DNA of 64,000 nucleotides, taken from contig NC_017098.1 in the NCBI RefSeq assembly GCF_000242595.2, forward strand, positions 2,170,001 through 2,234,000. Direction: 5' to 3'. Position 1 is the first letter of the stretch, and every line of letters begins with the position of its first letter. Positions 41,820 through 50,170 of the stretch are shown one piece after another. The notes beneath the pieces are model-generated. The model was not told the DNA's origin. It saw only the letters and a list, made by a program, of their open reading frames with translations, and did no database searches. Position numbers and translations under genes: made by a program. The stretch comes from Spirochaeta africana DSM 8902 (GTDB taxonomy: Bacteria; Spirochaetota; Spirochaetia; DSM-27196; DSM-8902).

Positions 41820-43466
41820 ATGAACAGCTCCGGATATACAACCGTGTCAGGCCGGCAACGGTTACACCATGCTGCTGCGGCAGCCTTCAGTGCCCTGCTG
41901 CTTCCCCTCTCGCTGCCCAGCCCCCTGTTCGAGCTGGGCTCCCCCCTTCTGGGGATAGTTGCCCTGATTCCGCTGTACCTGGCGCTTGCCGGAACCGACA
42001 GTGTCCGCAGCGCCGCCCGCCTCGGGGTACTGTTTGGCGCGCTGTCTACTACGACAGGAAGCTTCTGGCTGGCTTTTTTCCAGGATTTCTCCGTCTGGAC
42101 GCTGGGGGGCGCAGTTGCAGGTTATGCGGTCTACAACGCCCTGCTGTTTCCGTTTTTACACCGCAGCCTGCAGGCCAGGCTCCCCTGGCGACCGCTGTGG
42201 TTCGCTGCCATCTGGACCGGGTACGAACTGCTGAAATCCATCGGTTTCCTCGGCTATCCCTGGGGGCTGATCGCCTACAGCTGGAATGAGGTTATCCCGT
42301 TTATCCAGATCGCCGACCTGTTCGGCGTCTATGGTGTATCGTTCCTGCTGGTACTGACAAATGCGGTGCTGGCGGAGTTCTGTCGTGAATCAAAACTGTC
42401 GCTGCTGCAGGGCACCACCGCCCTGCTGGCGGTTCTGACCGTGGCAACCTGGCTGTACGGCTTTCATGCGCTGCAGCGGGACATCCCGCGGCTGGACGAG
42501 CTGGACACGGTACTGGTGCAAAATGACGGCGATGCATGGCAGCCCGGTGCATTCTGGCAGGAGCTGGAAAAGACCCAGGATCTTACCTCGCTTGCCGTAC
42601 AACACGGACCGGTACCGGATATGGTAATCTGGAGCGAGACCATCCTGCGATACCCTATCCAGGAACACCGACGGCTGTATCGGCATAATCCGCATCGCCA
42701 GCCCTTTCTGGAATTTCTTGGCGAGCTGCCCGTGCCTTTGCTTACCGGCGGGGCATATCTGATAGATGAGCAGCAGCATGACCTGATAAATGCTGCCCTG
42801 CTGCTGGACCAGGACGGGATCGTGCAGCAGGTATACGGCAAGCAACAGCTGGTCCCCTTTGCCGAAACCATACCCTTCTTCGAGTTCGCACCGGTGCGCC
42901 GCTTCTTTGCAGAGGTAATCGGCCTGCGATCAATGTGGCTCAGCGGAATGGAATATCGCCTGTTCGAGGTGGAGACGCGCAGCGGCAACCGATTGCAGTA
43001 CGGAACCCCGATCTGCTTCGAGGATGCATTCGCCCACATTACCCGTGACATGGCACGCCTTGGGGCTGACTTCTTTGTTAACCTTACCAACAACTCATGG
43101 TCGCGCACCGAAAGCGCCCAGACGCAGCATTTTGCTGCGGCTCGCTTTCGCAGCATAGAAACCAGGCGAACCCTGGTGCGCGCCACCAACTCAGGCCTGA
43201 CATCGGTGGTTGATCCCTGGGGCCGGCTATCCGCATCCCTGCCGATGTTCACCCCCACAGTGCTGCGTACCGATGTCCCGATCTATCGCCCCCGAACGGA
43301 ATCGGTGTATCTGCTTACCGGCGATCTGTTTGCCTGGATCTGTCTGCTGGGAAGCCTGGCCGGGCTGGCTGCAGCCTGGTTGGCATCCGCCGGTCAGGCT
43401 ACAGCTACTGTCAGGCTGTCATCCGACGGTCAGCTGTCAGCCACCGGCCAGACGATCCCGGAATAA
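41820..43466 (+). CDS. lnt: Apolipoprotein N-acyltransferase, copy 1
   Basis: 548 aa inner-membrane enzyme that N-acylates the lipoprotein Cys. N-terminal membrane helices (about 1-225) are followed by a periplasmic nitrilase domain with the complete triad: Glu273 in VIWSETILRY, Lys341 in YGKQQLVPFAE, Cys399 in GTPICFEDAF. NLTNNSWSRTESAQTQHF and a final membrane helix complete it. The mRNA looks leaderless. A second, diverged lnt lies 4 kb away. Confidence 0.95.
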   Translation: MNSSGYTTVSGRQRLHHAAAAAFSALLLPLSLPSPLFELGSPLLGIVALIPLYLALAGTDSVRSAARLGVLFGALSTTTGSFWLAFFQDFSVWTLGGAVAGYAVYNALLFPFLHRSLQARLPWRPLWFAAIWTGYELLKSIGFLGYPWGLIAYSWNEVIPFIQIADLFGVYGVSFLLVLTNAVLAEFCRESKLSLLQGTTALLAVLTVATWLYGFHALQRDIPRLDELDTVLVQNDGDAWQPGAFWQELEKTQDLTSLAVQHGPVPDMVIWSETILRYPIQEHRRLYRHNPHRQPFLEFLGELPVPLLTGGAYLIDEQQHDLINAALLLDQDGIVQQVYGKQQLVPFAETIPFFEFAPVRRFFAEVIGLRSMWLSGMEYRLFEVETRSGNRLQYGTPICFEDAFAHITRDMARLGADFFVNLTNNSWSRTESAQTQHFAAARFRSIETRRTLVRATNSGLTSVVDPWGRLSASLPMFTPTVLRTDVPIYRPRTESVYLLTGDLFAWICLLGSLAGLAAAWLASAGQATATVRLSSDGQLSATGQTIPE

Positions 43467-43506
43467 AAAAAACGCCTGGAACTCCCGCAACAGGGAGCGC
43501 CAGGCG
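43465..43506 (-). terminator. Intrinsic terminator of rho-rpmE
   Basis: On the minus strand CGCCTGG (43506-43500) and CCAGGCG (43479-43473), extended by a CTCCC/GGGAG inner stem, form a long hairpin followed by eight T residues. It overlaps the stop codon of the convergent lnt gene. Confidence 0.85.
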
Positions 43507-43547
43507 CCTGCATCCCCAGGTTCGGCTGAACCTGCGGCGTGCCGTAA

Positions 43548-43799
43548 TCAGCCCTTGGGCTTGATGTTGTACTTGCGGTTAAAGCGCTCGACACGACCGG
43601 CGGTATCTACCAGCTGCTGCTTGCCGGTGTAAAACGGGTGGCTCGCACTGCTGATATCAAGCAGTGACATCGGATATTCCGTGCCCTCGTGGGTAACGGT
43701 TTCTTTGGTTTCTACCGTTGAGCGGGTGATAAACAGGGTTCCAGTCGCACTGTCCTTGAAAGCCACCTCACGAAAGTTCGGATGAATATCTTTCTTCAT
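43548..43799 (-). CDS. rpmE2: 50S ribosomal protein L31, type B (zinc-free)
   Basis: 83 aa. [20 protein letters not shown] and [20 protein letters not shown] identify L31. No CxxC pair is present and the length is that of type B, so it does not bind zinc. An AAGGAG Shine-Dalgarno is present; 19 nt after rho, a widely conserved neighbour. Confidence 0.96.
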   Translation of the reverse strand: MKKDIHPNFREVAFKDSATGTLFITRSTVETKETVTHEGTEYPMSLLDISSASHPFYTGKQQLVDTAGRVERFNRKYNIKPKG

Positions 43800-43818
43800 A
43801 GTCTCTATCTCCTTGCAA

Positions 43819-45600
43819 TTAATCCATACTTCCCGACGTGTTCATGGAACGCAGGAACGCGTCATTATTCTTGGTTTTCTTCATTCTGTCAATCAGCAGC
43901 TCGAGCACCTCGACGTCATCCATCGGGTTGATAACCTTGCGCAGCACCCACATCTTGCTGAGTTCCTCGTCCGTCAGCAGCAGATCCTCACGCCGGGTAC
44001 CCGATCGTTTGATATTGATCGCCGGATACAAGCGACGATCCGCCAACCGTCGGTCAAGACTGACCTCCATATTACCGGTCCCCTTGAATTCCTCAAAGAT
44101 TACCTCGTCCATGCGGCTGCCGGTATCCACCAGTGCGGTGGCCACAATGGTAAGGCTGCCGCCACCCTCGATATTGCGAGCTGCCCCGAAAAAGCGCTTC
44201 GGTTTGTGCAGCGCGTTTGAATCAACACCACCGGAGAGGATTTTCCCCGAGGTAGGCACGGTCTGGTTGTATGCCCGGGCCAGGCGGGTAATCGAGTCAA
44301 GCAGAATCACTACATCGCGACCATGCTCAACCAGACGGCGCGCCTTCTCGAGTACCATTTCGGCAACCTGAACGTGGCGAGTAGCCTGTTCATCAAAGGT
44401 CGAGGCAATAACCTCGGCATCGACATTGCGCTGCATGTCGGTGACCTCTTCCGGACGCTCATCGATCAGCAGAACAATCATGTATACTTCAGGGTTGTTG
44501 ATGGTAATCGCGTTGGCGATCCGCTGCAGCAGGATGGTCTTACCGGTACGCGGCGGCGACACAATCAGGCCGCGCTGTCCCTTCCCGATCGGGCTGAACA
44601 GATTGATCATCCGGGTGGAGGCCTCTCCATCCGGGGTCTCCATATTCAACCGTTGATCGGGATACAGCGGGGTCAGGTTATCAAACGGGATTCTGGTCTG
44701 GGCAACACTCGGGGGATCAAAGTTTACGCTTTCAACCCGCAGCATGGCAAAGAAACGCTCGCTGTCCTTGGGGGGGCGTATCTGCCCGTATACCGTGTCA
44801 CCGGTCTTGAGGTTGAACAGTCTGATCTGGGATGGACTGACGTAGATATCGTCCTGTCCGGAAAGATAGGAATTCTGCGGAGAACGCAGGAATCCGTATC
44901 CGTCGGGGAGGATCTCCAGGGAGCCGTAGGCATAAATAGTCCCGTTGCGATCGGTATGTGCCTTGAGGATGGCAAACACCACCTCTTGTTTTTTCATGGC
45001 CATGAAGTTTTCCTGCGACAAGCCCAGCTTGACCGCAAAGTCACGTAGCTCCTTCATGCTCATGTTGATCAGATCGTTGATACTCAACGACCGATCCTTG
45101 CTGCCGTTCTCTTCTATGTACTTGCCGCCGTAGTTCTTCTGATAATTGCCGTTGCCGGACTTGTTGCTGCGATTTTTTTTATTGCCCCGATTGTTCTTTG
45201 CAGAGCCGCCGGAATCCCGGCTGCTGTCACCGCCGGAGACATTGCCCCGAGCGCTGCCGCGCGTGCCGGCATCGCGGCTGCTGTCGTCGTCGGCAGAAGT
45301 CCTGGCGGCGTCATCACTGCGAGACCCGCCATCGTTGTCCTTTTTCAGCTCCACCCGAATCTTCTTTTTCCGAACCTTCTTCGGGGCAGCATCATCGGTG
45401 TCGGTCTTCTGGGCCTCATCGGCTGATTCCTGCGGTTGCTCGGCTGCCCCCGCGGGTTCAGCCTGGCTCTTGTCTTCCGGCGATTCTGTCTCGCTTCCAG
45501 AGCTGTTCTGCTCTGCCGCCAGATCAAGTTCCGCCTGATATTCTTCTGACGAAGAGGAACGTGCATCGCCCTCGCTCCGTTGTCTTCGAATAACTGCCAT
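43819..45600 (-). CDS. rho: Transcription termination factor Rho with long disordered N-terminal extension
   Basis: 593 aa hexameric RNA helicase. Residues from about 175 match canonical Rho: [15 protein letters not shown] (Rho N domain), [20 protein letters not shown] (RNA-binding cold-shock fold), [20 protein letters not shown] (P-loop) and [20 protein letters not shown]. The first 170 residues are low complexity: an acidic Glu/Ser/Ala half, then a basic Arg/Gly/Asn/Ser half with RGN-type repeats. GGAGATG lies upstream of the ATG. Co-transcribed with rpmE2. Confidence 0.96.
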   Translation of the reverse strand: MAVIRRQRSEGDARSSSSEEYQAELDLAAEQNSSGSETESPEDKSQAEPAGAAEQPQESADEAQKTDTDDAAPKKVRKKKIRVELKKDNDGGSRSDDAARTSADDDSSRDAGTRGSARGNVSGGDSSRDSGGSAKNNRGNKKNRSNKSGNGNYQKNYGGKYIEENGSKDRSLSINDLINMSMKELRDFAVKLGLSQENFMAMKKQEVVFAILKAHTDRNGTIYAYGSLEILPDGYGFLRSPQNSYLSGQDDIYVSPSQIRLFNLKTGDTVYGQIRPPKDSERFFAMLRVESVNFDPPSVAQTRIPFDNLTPLYPDQRLNMETPDGEASTRMINLFSPIGKGQRGLIVSPPRTGKTILLQRIANAITINNPEVYMIVLLIDERPEEVTDMQRNVDAEVIASTFDEQATRHVQVAEMVLEKARRLVEHGRDVVILLDSITRLARAYNQTVPTSGKILSGGVDSNALHKPKRFFGAARNIEGGGSLTIVATALVDTGSRMDEVIFEEFKGTGNMEVSLDRRLADRRLYPAINIKRSGTRREDLLLTDEELSKMWVLRKVINPMDDVEVLELLIDRMKKTKNNDAFLRSMNTSGSMD

Positions 45601-45688
45601 TCACATCTCCATTGTCTTCATCTTTTTGCTGTTCTCGATCGCTGGCCGTGCTGCCATCAGAATCGTAGTGGAAGTGCATTCGGAAAGT

Positions 45689-46207
45689 TCAGTCTGCAGA
45701 TTCATTACGATAGCCGCTCCCGGTGTCTTTGTCAATTGATACCACCAGCTGTTCTAAAATCCGGATAGCCTGTTCGGCTGCCTGATGCTGTATATCTTCG
45801 CGGGTGCCGGAAAAGGTATGCCGCCGGATCAGCTCCCTCCCGTCCCGCATTGCCGCGCCGATCCAGACCAGACCGACCGGTTTTTCTGCACTGCCCCCAC
45901 CCGGGCCGGCTATACCGCTGATCGCGGCAACAAGCTCAACCGGGGCCCGCTGCAATGCACCCTCCAGCAAGGCACGAACCGTTTCCCGGCTTACCGCTCC
46001 ATGTCGCTGCAGGGTCTCGCCCGATATACCCAGCATCTGCTGCTTGGCCTGATCATCGTACACAACCCAGCCGCCCCACAAGACACGCGAACAGCCAGGC
46101 ACCCTGGACAGATAATGTGCTGCCAGACCCGCGGTACAGGATTCCGCCAGTGCCAGCCTTATACAACGCTGTTCCAGCAGTTCCAGCAATCGGGCAGCAG
46201 CTTCCAC
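45689..46207 (-). CDS. pncC: Nicotinamide-nucleotide amidase (CinA C-terminal domain)
   Basis: 172 aa; deamidates NMN to NaMN in NAD recycling. LALAESCTAGLAAHYLSRVP, GGWVVYDDQAKQQMLGI, AISGIAGPGGGSAEKPVGLV and HTFSGTREDIQHQAAEQAI are the family hallmarks. The N-terminal MoCF-like domain of full CinA is absent. The GTG start overlaps the bactofilin stop by one base (TAGTG). Last of the rpsT-led operon. Confidence 0.93.
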   Translation of the reverse strand: MEAAARLLELLEQRCIRLALAESCTAGLAAHYLSRVPGCSRVLWGGWVVYDDQAKQQMLGISGETLQRHGAVSRETVRALLEGALQRAPVELVAAISGIAGPGGGSAEKPVGLVWIGAAMRDGRELIRRHTFSGTREDIQHQAAEQAIRILEQLVVSIDKDTGSGYRNESAD

Positions 46208-46623
46208 TATGACTTGCTGAATCCTCGTACGGATTCCTTCAGCTGGCCAACCGGCGCCGAAAAGACATCGACCGCATCACTGTTCTTGACCATCTGACAT
46301 TTACCTTCGAATGATACCCCGTCCTCTATACGGACAGCGGCAGTCTTTACATTACCGTATATCCGCGCGGATGGCAGCATCTCCACACGCTGACTGGCCT
46401 CGATATTGCCACGAACCATACCGCCAACTATAACGCTCTCGGCGCGCACATTCGCCTCTACCTCGGCACCATCCTCGATATACAGATATCCTTTGGATTC
46501 AATCTCGCCCTCAAACCGCCCGCTCAGTTGTACCGACTCCGCAAAACGGAGGGTACCCTTCATGCGTACGGTCTTGCCGATTCGGGTTACAGTTTTCGGT
46601 AGTGTTCGCTCGTCGTATGACAT
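46207..46623 (-). CDS. Bactofilin (copy 1)
   Basis: 138 aa. A right-handed beta-helix made of short repeats (VRMKGTLRFAESVQLSGRFE, GEIESKGYLYIEDGAEVEAN, VIVGGMVRGNIEASQRVEML) forms membrane-associated polymers that localise wall enzymes. The ATG at 46623 has AAGGAG upstream. A second bactofilin gene lies at 55459-55923 next to a LytM-like gene. Confidence 0.92.
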   Translation of the reverse strand: MSYDERTLPKTVTRIGKTVRMKGTLRFAESVQLSGRFEGEIESKGYLYIEDGAEVEANVRAESVIVGGMVRGNIEASQRVEMLPSARIYGNVKTAAVRIEDGVSFEGKCQMVKNSDAVDVFSAPVGQLKESVRGFSKS

Positions 46624-46665
46624 CTCGGCTCCTTGGCGGGCAGCGTTCTGCACATTGCGTGTATA

Positions 46666-46887
46666 TTATTTGGTTTGCATGACAAACACGCCATCCCAGT
46701 CTTCTGGCGGCGGATTGTCCAGGTAATGCTGGCATCTGTCGAGGTACACCCTGGAGGGACCATCGTCCGGATCCAGTTCAAGCGCCTGTGCGAACAGTTG
46801 CCTGGCCTCACCAAACTCCATAAGCTTATACATATTTCGTCCGGCCGTAAAGTATTCCAGTACCTTGCGCTTGGTATCGGAGACCAT
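46666..46887 (-). CDS. Short TPR-like protein
   Basis: 73 aa; AGRNMYKLMEFGEARQLFAQ then ALELDPDDGPSRVYLDRCQH is a TPR unit with a capping helix. No other domain. The ATG at 46887 overlaps the response-regulator stop (TGATG), so it may act with that protein. Function unknown. Confidence 0.75.
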   Translation of the reverse strand: MVSDTKRKVLEYFTAGRNMYKLMEFGEARQLFAQALELDPDDGPSRVYLDRCQHYLDNPPPEDWDGVFVMQTK

Positions 46888-47630
46888 CAATCCTCCCCGG
46901 CGAGCTCCCGCTCGGTTCGTGCCAGACTGGATACATGCTCCTGGTACTTCTGCTCCAGAACCTCGAGGGTAACCTCGTTGGCCTTCATGCGACTGTCTTC
47001 GCCGGCCAGTTCATCAATCTCTTCATGCAGTGCATCCAGCGCAGCCATGGTATTATGCACCTCCTGCGTCAGCCTGGTACAGAACCGGCCAACTGCTTCC
47101 GGATCATCAACATTCAACTGTTCGGCGGTTTCCCGCAATCCCTGCAGGGGTTCGCGCAAATGGTTGGTAAAATAGACCAGAGAATTGTTCAGTGATTCTA
47201 TCAGCACCAGTCGCCGCTCGCGCTGAATCAACTGTCGTGCGAGATCCCGCTGACGCAATACCGCCTTTATACGGGCGAAAACCTCGGAAAAGTTGAAGGG
47301 TTTGGTGATATAGTCCTCTATACCGAGCTCAAAACCCTCTATCTTGTCCTGCACATCCTGCATCGCCGAAAACATCATGATCGGGATATCCCGATAATCG
47401 GCCCACTCGGGATCGGTTTTCAGCAGCCGGGTGACCTCCCAGCCATTCATGCGCGGCATGATATTATCCAGAATGATAAGATCCGGGGTTTCCTCACGCA
47501 CCTGGGCAAGGGCATCCTCACCGTTCTCGGCGGTTGTCACACGAAACCCAAGCTTGCTCAGCATAACATCAAAGAAGTCAAGATTGATTTTTTCGTCATC
47601 AACAATCAGGATCCGCTCTTTATTCTTCAT
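46887..47630 (-). CDS. Response regulator with C-terminal helical (HisKA-like) extension
   Basis: 247 aa. The receiver domain (1-125) keeps the acidic pair D11/D12, phospho-acceptor Asp55 (IILDNIMPRMNG), a switch Ser (MMFSAMQD) and the TKPF Lys. The C-terminal 110 residues are coiled-coil helices; VYFTNHLREPLQGLRETAEQ resembles a dimerisation helix of a histidine kinase, but no ATPase domain follows. No DNA-binding domain. No cognate kinase is nearby. It comes 9 nt after lnt copy 2. Confidence 0.82.
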   Translation of the reverse strand: MKNKERILIVDDEKINLDFFDVMLSKLGFRVTTAENGEDALAQVREETPDLIILDNIMPRMNGWEVTRLLKTDPEWADYRDIPIMMFSAMQDVQDKIEGFELGIEDYITKPFNFSEVFARIKAVLRQRDLARQLIQRERRLVLIESLNNSLVYFTNHLREPLQGLRETAEQLNVDDPEAVGRFCTRLTQEVHNTMAALDALHEEIDELAGEDSRMKANEVTLEVLEQKYQEHVSSLARTERELAGED

Positions 47631-47639
47631 ACCAGTTCC

Positions 47640-49253
47640 TTATTTATTCTGCACGGCTTTCCGGCGATCTGTCAATTGACGAAAACCGCGATAGAAAGCT
47701 GTGCCAAGCATCACCGCTGCCGCAATACTGCACAGGTACGCAAACCAGTCTCCATAACCAGTATACAGGGTATCCGACTCGGTGTATACCGGAACATCCA
47801 CGATCAGATGCCCCTCGACAAATGCCGGCAGCATATCCACAATCTGCCCGTTCGGGTCAATCAGGGTTGTCATACCGCCGTTGGTTGACCGCACCATGCT
47901 GCGACGGGTTTCTGCGGCACGAAAAACCGCCATCCCCATATGCTGCATTGCCGATGCAACCGAATCAGCCCAGGAATCGTTAGTCAGATTGACCAGCACC
48001 TCTGCGCCTTCCCTGACGAAATGCCGGTTCAGATACCCGAAGGTATCCTCGAAGCAGATCGGGGTAGAAAAGCGGATTCCAGCCGCCTCGAACACCGTGA
48101 GATCCTCGCCCTGCTCCCAGAAGGTTGTATCGTTTTCCACCAGCAGCCGATAGAGCCAGGGAAATGCCCGTTGATAGGGAAAGTGTTCGGTAAACGGCAC
48201 CAGATGGGTCTTGCGATATGTCTGGACTATCTCTCGCCCCTGCATCAGCAGGACCGCATTGTAATCAAAGGCCTCAAGATCACCCTGGGCTGAACGACGC
48301 AGCTGGCGATCTCCGTTACCCAGCACATACGGCACCGGCTGATCTTCCAGAAAGTCCAGCAGTCGCTCCACCAGCTCCCAGCTTTCCAGCTGGGTGCGTG
48401 TGCGGCGGTGAAAATCGATACTCGGCACAAACGAAGTCTCGGACCAGACCACCAGCTCGATATCGGGATCGCTCTCCAGGGCCGCGCGGCTTTCGCGCAT
48501 CAGCACATCCAGGCTGCGCCGATACGCGCGTGTACCGCCCTGCCAGGGGTCGATATTCTGTTGAACCAATGCCATACGAACCGTCGGGGTGTCCTGCAGA
48601 TCAACCCGGAGTCCCGCTCCGGCTATTGCCACTGCCGCCATGAGGATCAGGTACCCGCCAGCAGCCCCGCGATACCGGCGGAATTCGGCATACAAACCGG
48701 CACGCGAGGGATTCCCGGTCCACCCGGTTATGATCCAGGCAACAAGAACCGATGGAAACAGCACCAGGGCGGACACACCCCACACCCCGGTTACGGAGCT
48801 GATACGCACCAGCCAGGGAAGCTGATACTGACTGTAGCCAATTATGCCGTAGCTGTACCCGAGAAATCCAAGCGTCCGGAAATACTCGTACGCCATCCAG
48901 AACACCAGCTGCACCAGAAAGCCCCAGCGAGGAAACCAGTGGCGAGCCAGCTGCAGGGCAGGAACCAGGGCCAGAAAGTAGCCGGCATAGATAACCGGTA
49001 CAATAAAGATAGCCAGGGGATGGAAGTTTGCCAGCCAGTAGTTCAGCAGGGCATACGACAGGAAGCCGAAAAACGCCCCCCAGATCGGCCCGGACCACCA
49101 GCTGATGCGATTTACTGCAATAAAAAAAGGAATCAGGGCAATATAGGCCAGCGGATACAGCCCGCCATGATGCAGATAGGAAGGAAATGCGAGTGCAAAC
49201 AGAGCAGCCGACAGACTGAACAGGCTCAAATGCAGGGAAAACCGCCGCAGCAT
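47640..49253 (-). CDS. lnt: Apolipoprotein N-acyltransferase, copy 2
   Basis: 537 aa. Membrane helices (1-220) are followed by a nitrilase domain with a full triad: Glu272 in VVWSETSFVPS, Lys348 in YRKTHLVPFTE, Cys400 in STPICFEDTF. NLTNDSWADSVASAMQHMGM and a final membrane helix near 505-525 follow. It is clearly diverged from the other copy in the periplasmic loops. It begins 2 nt after hup, within the rpsT-hup-lnt operon. Confidence 0.95.
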   Translation of the reverse strand: MLRRFSLHLSLFSLSAALFALAFPSYLHHGGLYPLAYIALIPFFIAVNRISWWSGPIWGAFFGFLSYALLNYWLANFHPLAIFIVPVIYAGYFLALVPALQLARHWFPRWGFLVQLVFWMAYEYFRTLGFLGYSYGIIGYSQYQLPWLVRISSVTGVWGVSALVLFPSVLVAWIITGWTGNPSRAGLYAEFRRYRGAAGGYLILMAAVAIAGAGLRVDLQDTPTVRMALVQQNIDPWQGGTRAYRRSLDVLMRESRAALESDPDIELVVWSETSFVPSIDFHRRTRTQLESWELVERLLDFLEDQPVPYVLGNGDRQLRRSAQGDLEAFDYNAVLLMQGREIVQTYRKTHLVPFTEHFPYQRAFPWLYRLLVENDTTFWEQGEDLTVFEAAGIRFSTPICFEDTFGYLNRHFVREGAEVLVNLTNDSWADSVASAMQHMGMAVFRAAETRRSMVRSTNGGMTTLIDPNGQIVDMLPAFVEGHLIVDVPVYTESDTLYTGYGDWFAYLCSIAAAVMLGTAFYRGFRQLTDRRKAVQNK

Positions 49254-49255
49254 AC

Positions 49256-49558
49256 TCAGCTTCGCAGATCCCAGGCAGCCTGTTTCAGTTCTTTCCCGGG
49301 GCGGAACACAACCACCCCGTGATTCTCGACTGATACCAGCTCACCCGTACGCGGGTTTCGGGCACGGTCACGACCCTTGCGGGTTCGTATCTCGAAGGTG
49401 CCGAACCCCCGGAACTCGACAACACGGTCTTCCAGCAGAGCCCCCTTCACCTCGTGAAAAAAGGCATCGACGATGCTCTGCACCTCTCGACGATGCATAC
49501 CTTCCTGTTCGGCAATGGTTTCGACGATTTCGGCTTTGGTGAGTTTTGAGGGGGCCAT
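49256..49558 (-). CDS. hup: HU/IHF-family DNA-binding protein
   Basis: 101 aa nucleoid protein. KLTKAEIVETIAEQEGMHRR and VEFRGFGTFEIRTRKGRDRA with RNPRTGE are the family signature, the latter being the DNA-intercalating arm. ATG at 49558 has CGGAGA upstream; five extra in-frame codons upstream lack support. It lies between rpsT and lnt copy 2. Confidence 0.95.
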   Translation of the reverse strand: MAPSKLTKAEIVETIAEQEGMHRREVQSIVDAFFHEVKGALLEDRVVEFRGFGTFEIRTRKGRDRARNPRTGELVSVENHGVVVFRPGKELKQAAWDLRS

Positions 49559-49577
49559 GACAATCTCCGGCAACGGA

Positions 49578-49847
49578 CTATGCCGACTGCAGACCCTTCA
49601 GCTTTTTCGCCATGCGTGATTTTTTGCGGGCAACACTGTTTGCATGGTAGACATTCTTGCCGGCAGCAGTGTCCATGAGTTTCTGCGCCTGAACGAAGCT
49701 CTCCTGCGCCTTGGCTGCATCGCCTTCGGCAACAGCAGCGTCGAATCGTTTGATGGCGGTGCGAACGGTACCGCGAATGCCGCGATTATGAACCCTGCGC
49801 TTGACTGATTGTCTGTGCCGTTTTGCGGCGGAAGCTATATTAGCCAA
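49578..49847 (-). CDS. rpsT: 30S ribosomal protein S20
   Basis: 89 aa with IASAAKRHRQSVKRRVHNRG at the N-terminus and ANSVARKKSRMAKKLKGLQ at the C-terminus. The start codon is TTG, spaced 7 nt from GGAGG; E. coli rpsT also uses UUG. A good promoter (TTGACA-17-TAGCTT) lies 35 nt upstream. First gene of a seven-gene run. Confidence 0.97.
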   Translation of the reverse strand: MANIASAAKRHRQSVKRRVHNRGIRGTVRTAIKRFDAAVAEGDAAKAQESFVQAQKLMDTAAGKNVYHANSVARKKSRMAKKLKGLQSA

Positions 49848-49881
49848 TGTAAATCCTCCGATAAAGTCTTGGTGTCTGCGA

Positions 49882-49910
49882 AAGCTACCCCATTACTCCT
49901 GTTCTGTCAA
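49882..49910 (-). promoter_or_regulatory. Promoter of the rpsT operon
   Basis: Consensus TTGACA (49910-49905), a 17-bp spacer and TAGCTT (49887-49882). It leaves a leader of about 28 nt carrying the GGAGG Shine-Dalgarno. Confidence 0.75.
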
Positions 49911-49913
49911 TGG

Positions 49914-49942
49914 TTTACCCGGGAAAGGAATTTCAGTACTCT
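49914..49942 (+). promoter_or_regulatory. Putative promoter of the ABC-exporter operon (leaderless arrangement)
   Basis: TTTACC (49914-49919), a 17-bp spacer and TACTCT (49937-49942), 6 nt before the ATG at 49949. Hexamer matches are moderate. Confidence 0.45.
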
Positions 49943-49948
49943 TTCCTC

Positions 49949-50170
49949 ATGGGTATACTCCTGTTCTACGCTGTTCTGCTGTTACTACTGATTGTCCGGG
50001 AAATGGAACTCTCTGTCAGATTTGCATTTTTCCGCCGCGCTACACTGCGACGCAGTGAACGCCTTATCGCTACCGGAGCGGGATTTCTGCTGCGCCTGGT
50101 GCGACCCACTGCCGGGATCCATCGAACGGATCGGGATCTCACCACAGCCCAGGAGCTCCGCGTAGAATGA
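49949..50170 (+). CDS. Small membrane protein upstream of ABC exporter
   Basis: 73 aa: one membrane helix (MGILLFYAVLLLLLIVREME) and a basic cytoplasmic tail. No family recognised. Its stop overlaps the exporter ATG by ATGA, which supports a real gene. The in-frame ATG at 49910 is possible, but the promoter position favours 49949. It could be an exporter accessory or only a coupling ORF. Confidence 0.6.
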   Translation: MGILLFYAVLLLLLIVREMELSVRFAFFRRATLRRSERLIATGAGFLLRLVRPTAGIHRTDRDLTTAQELRVE

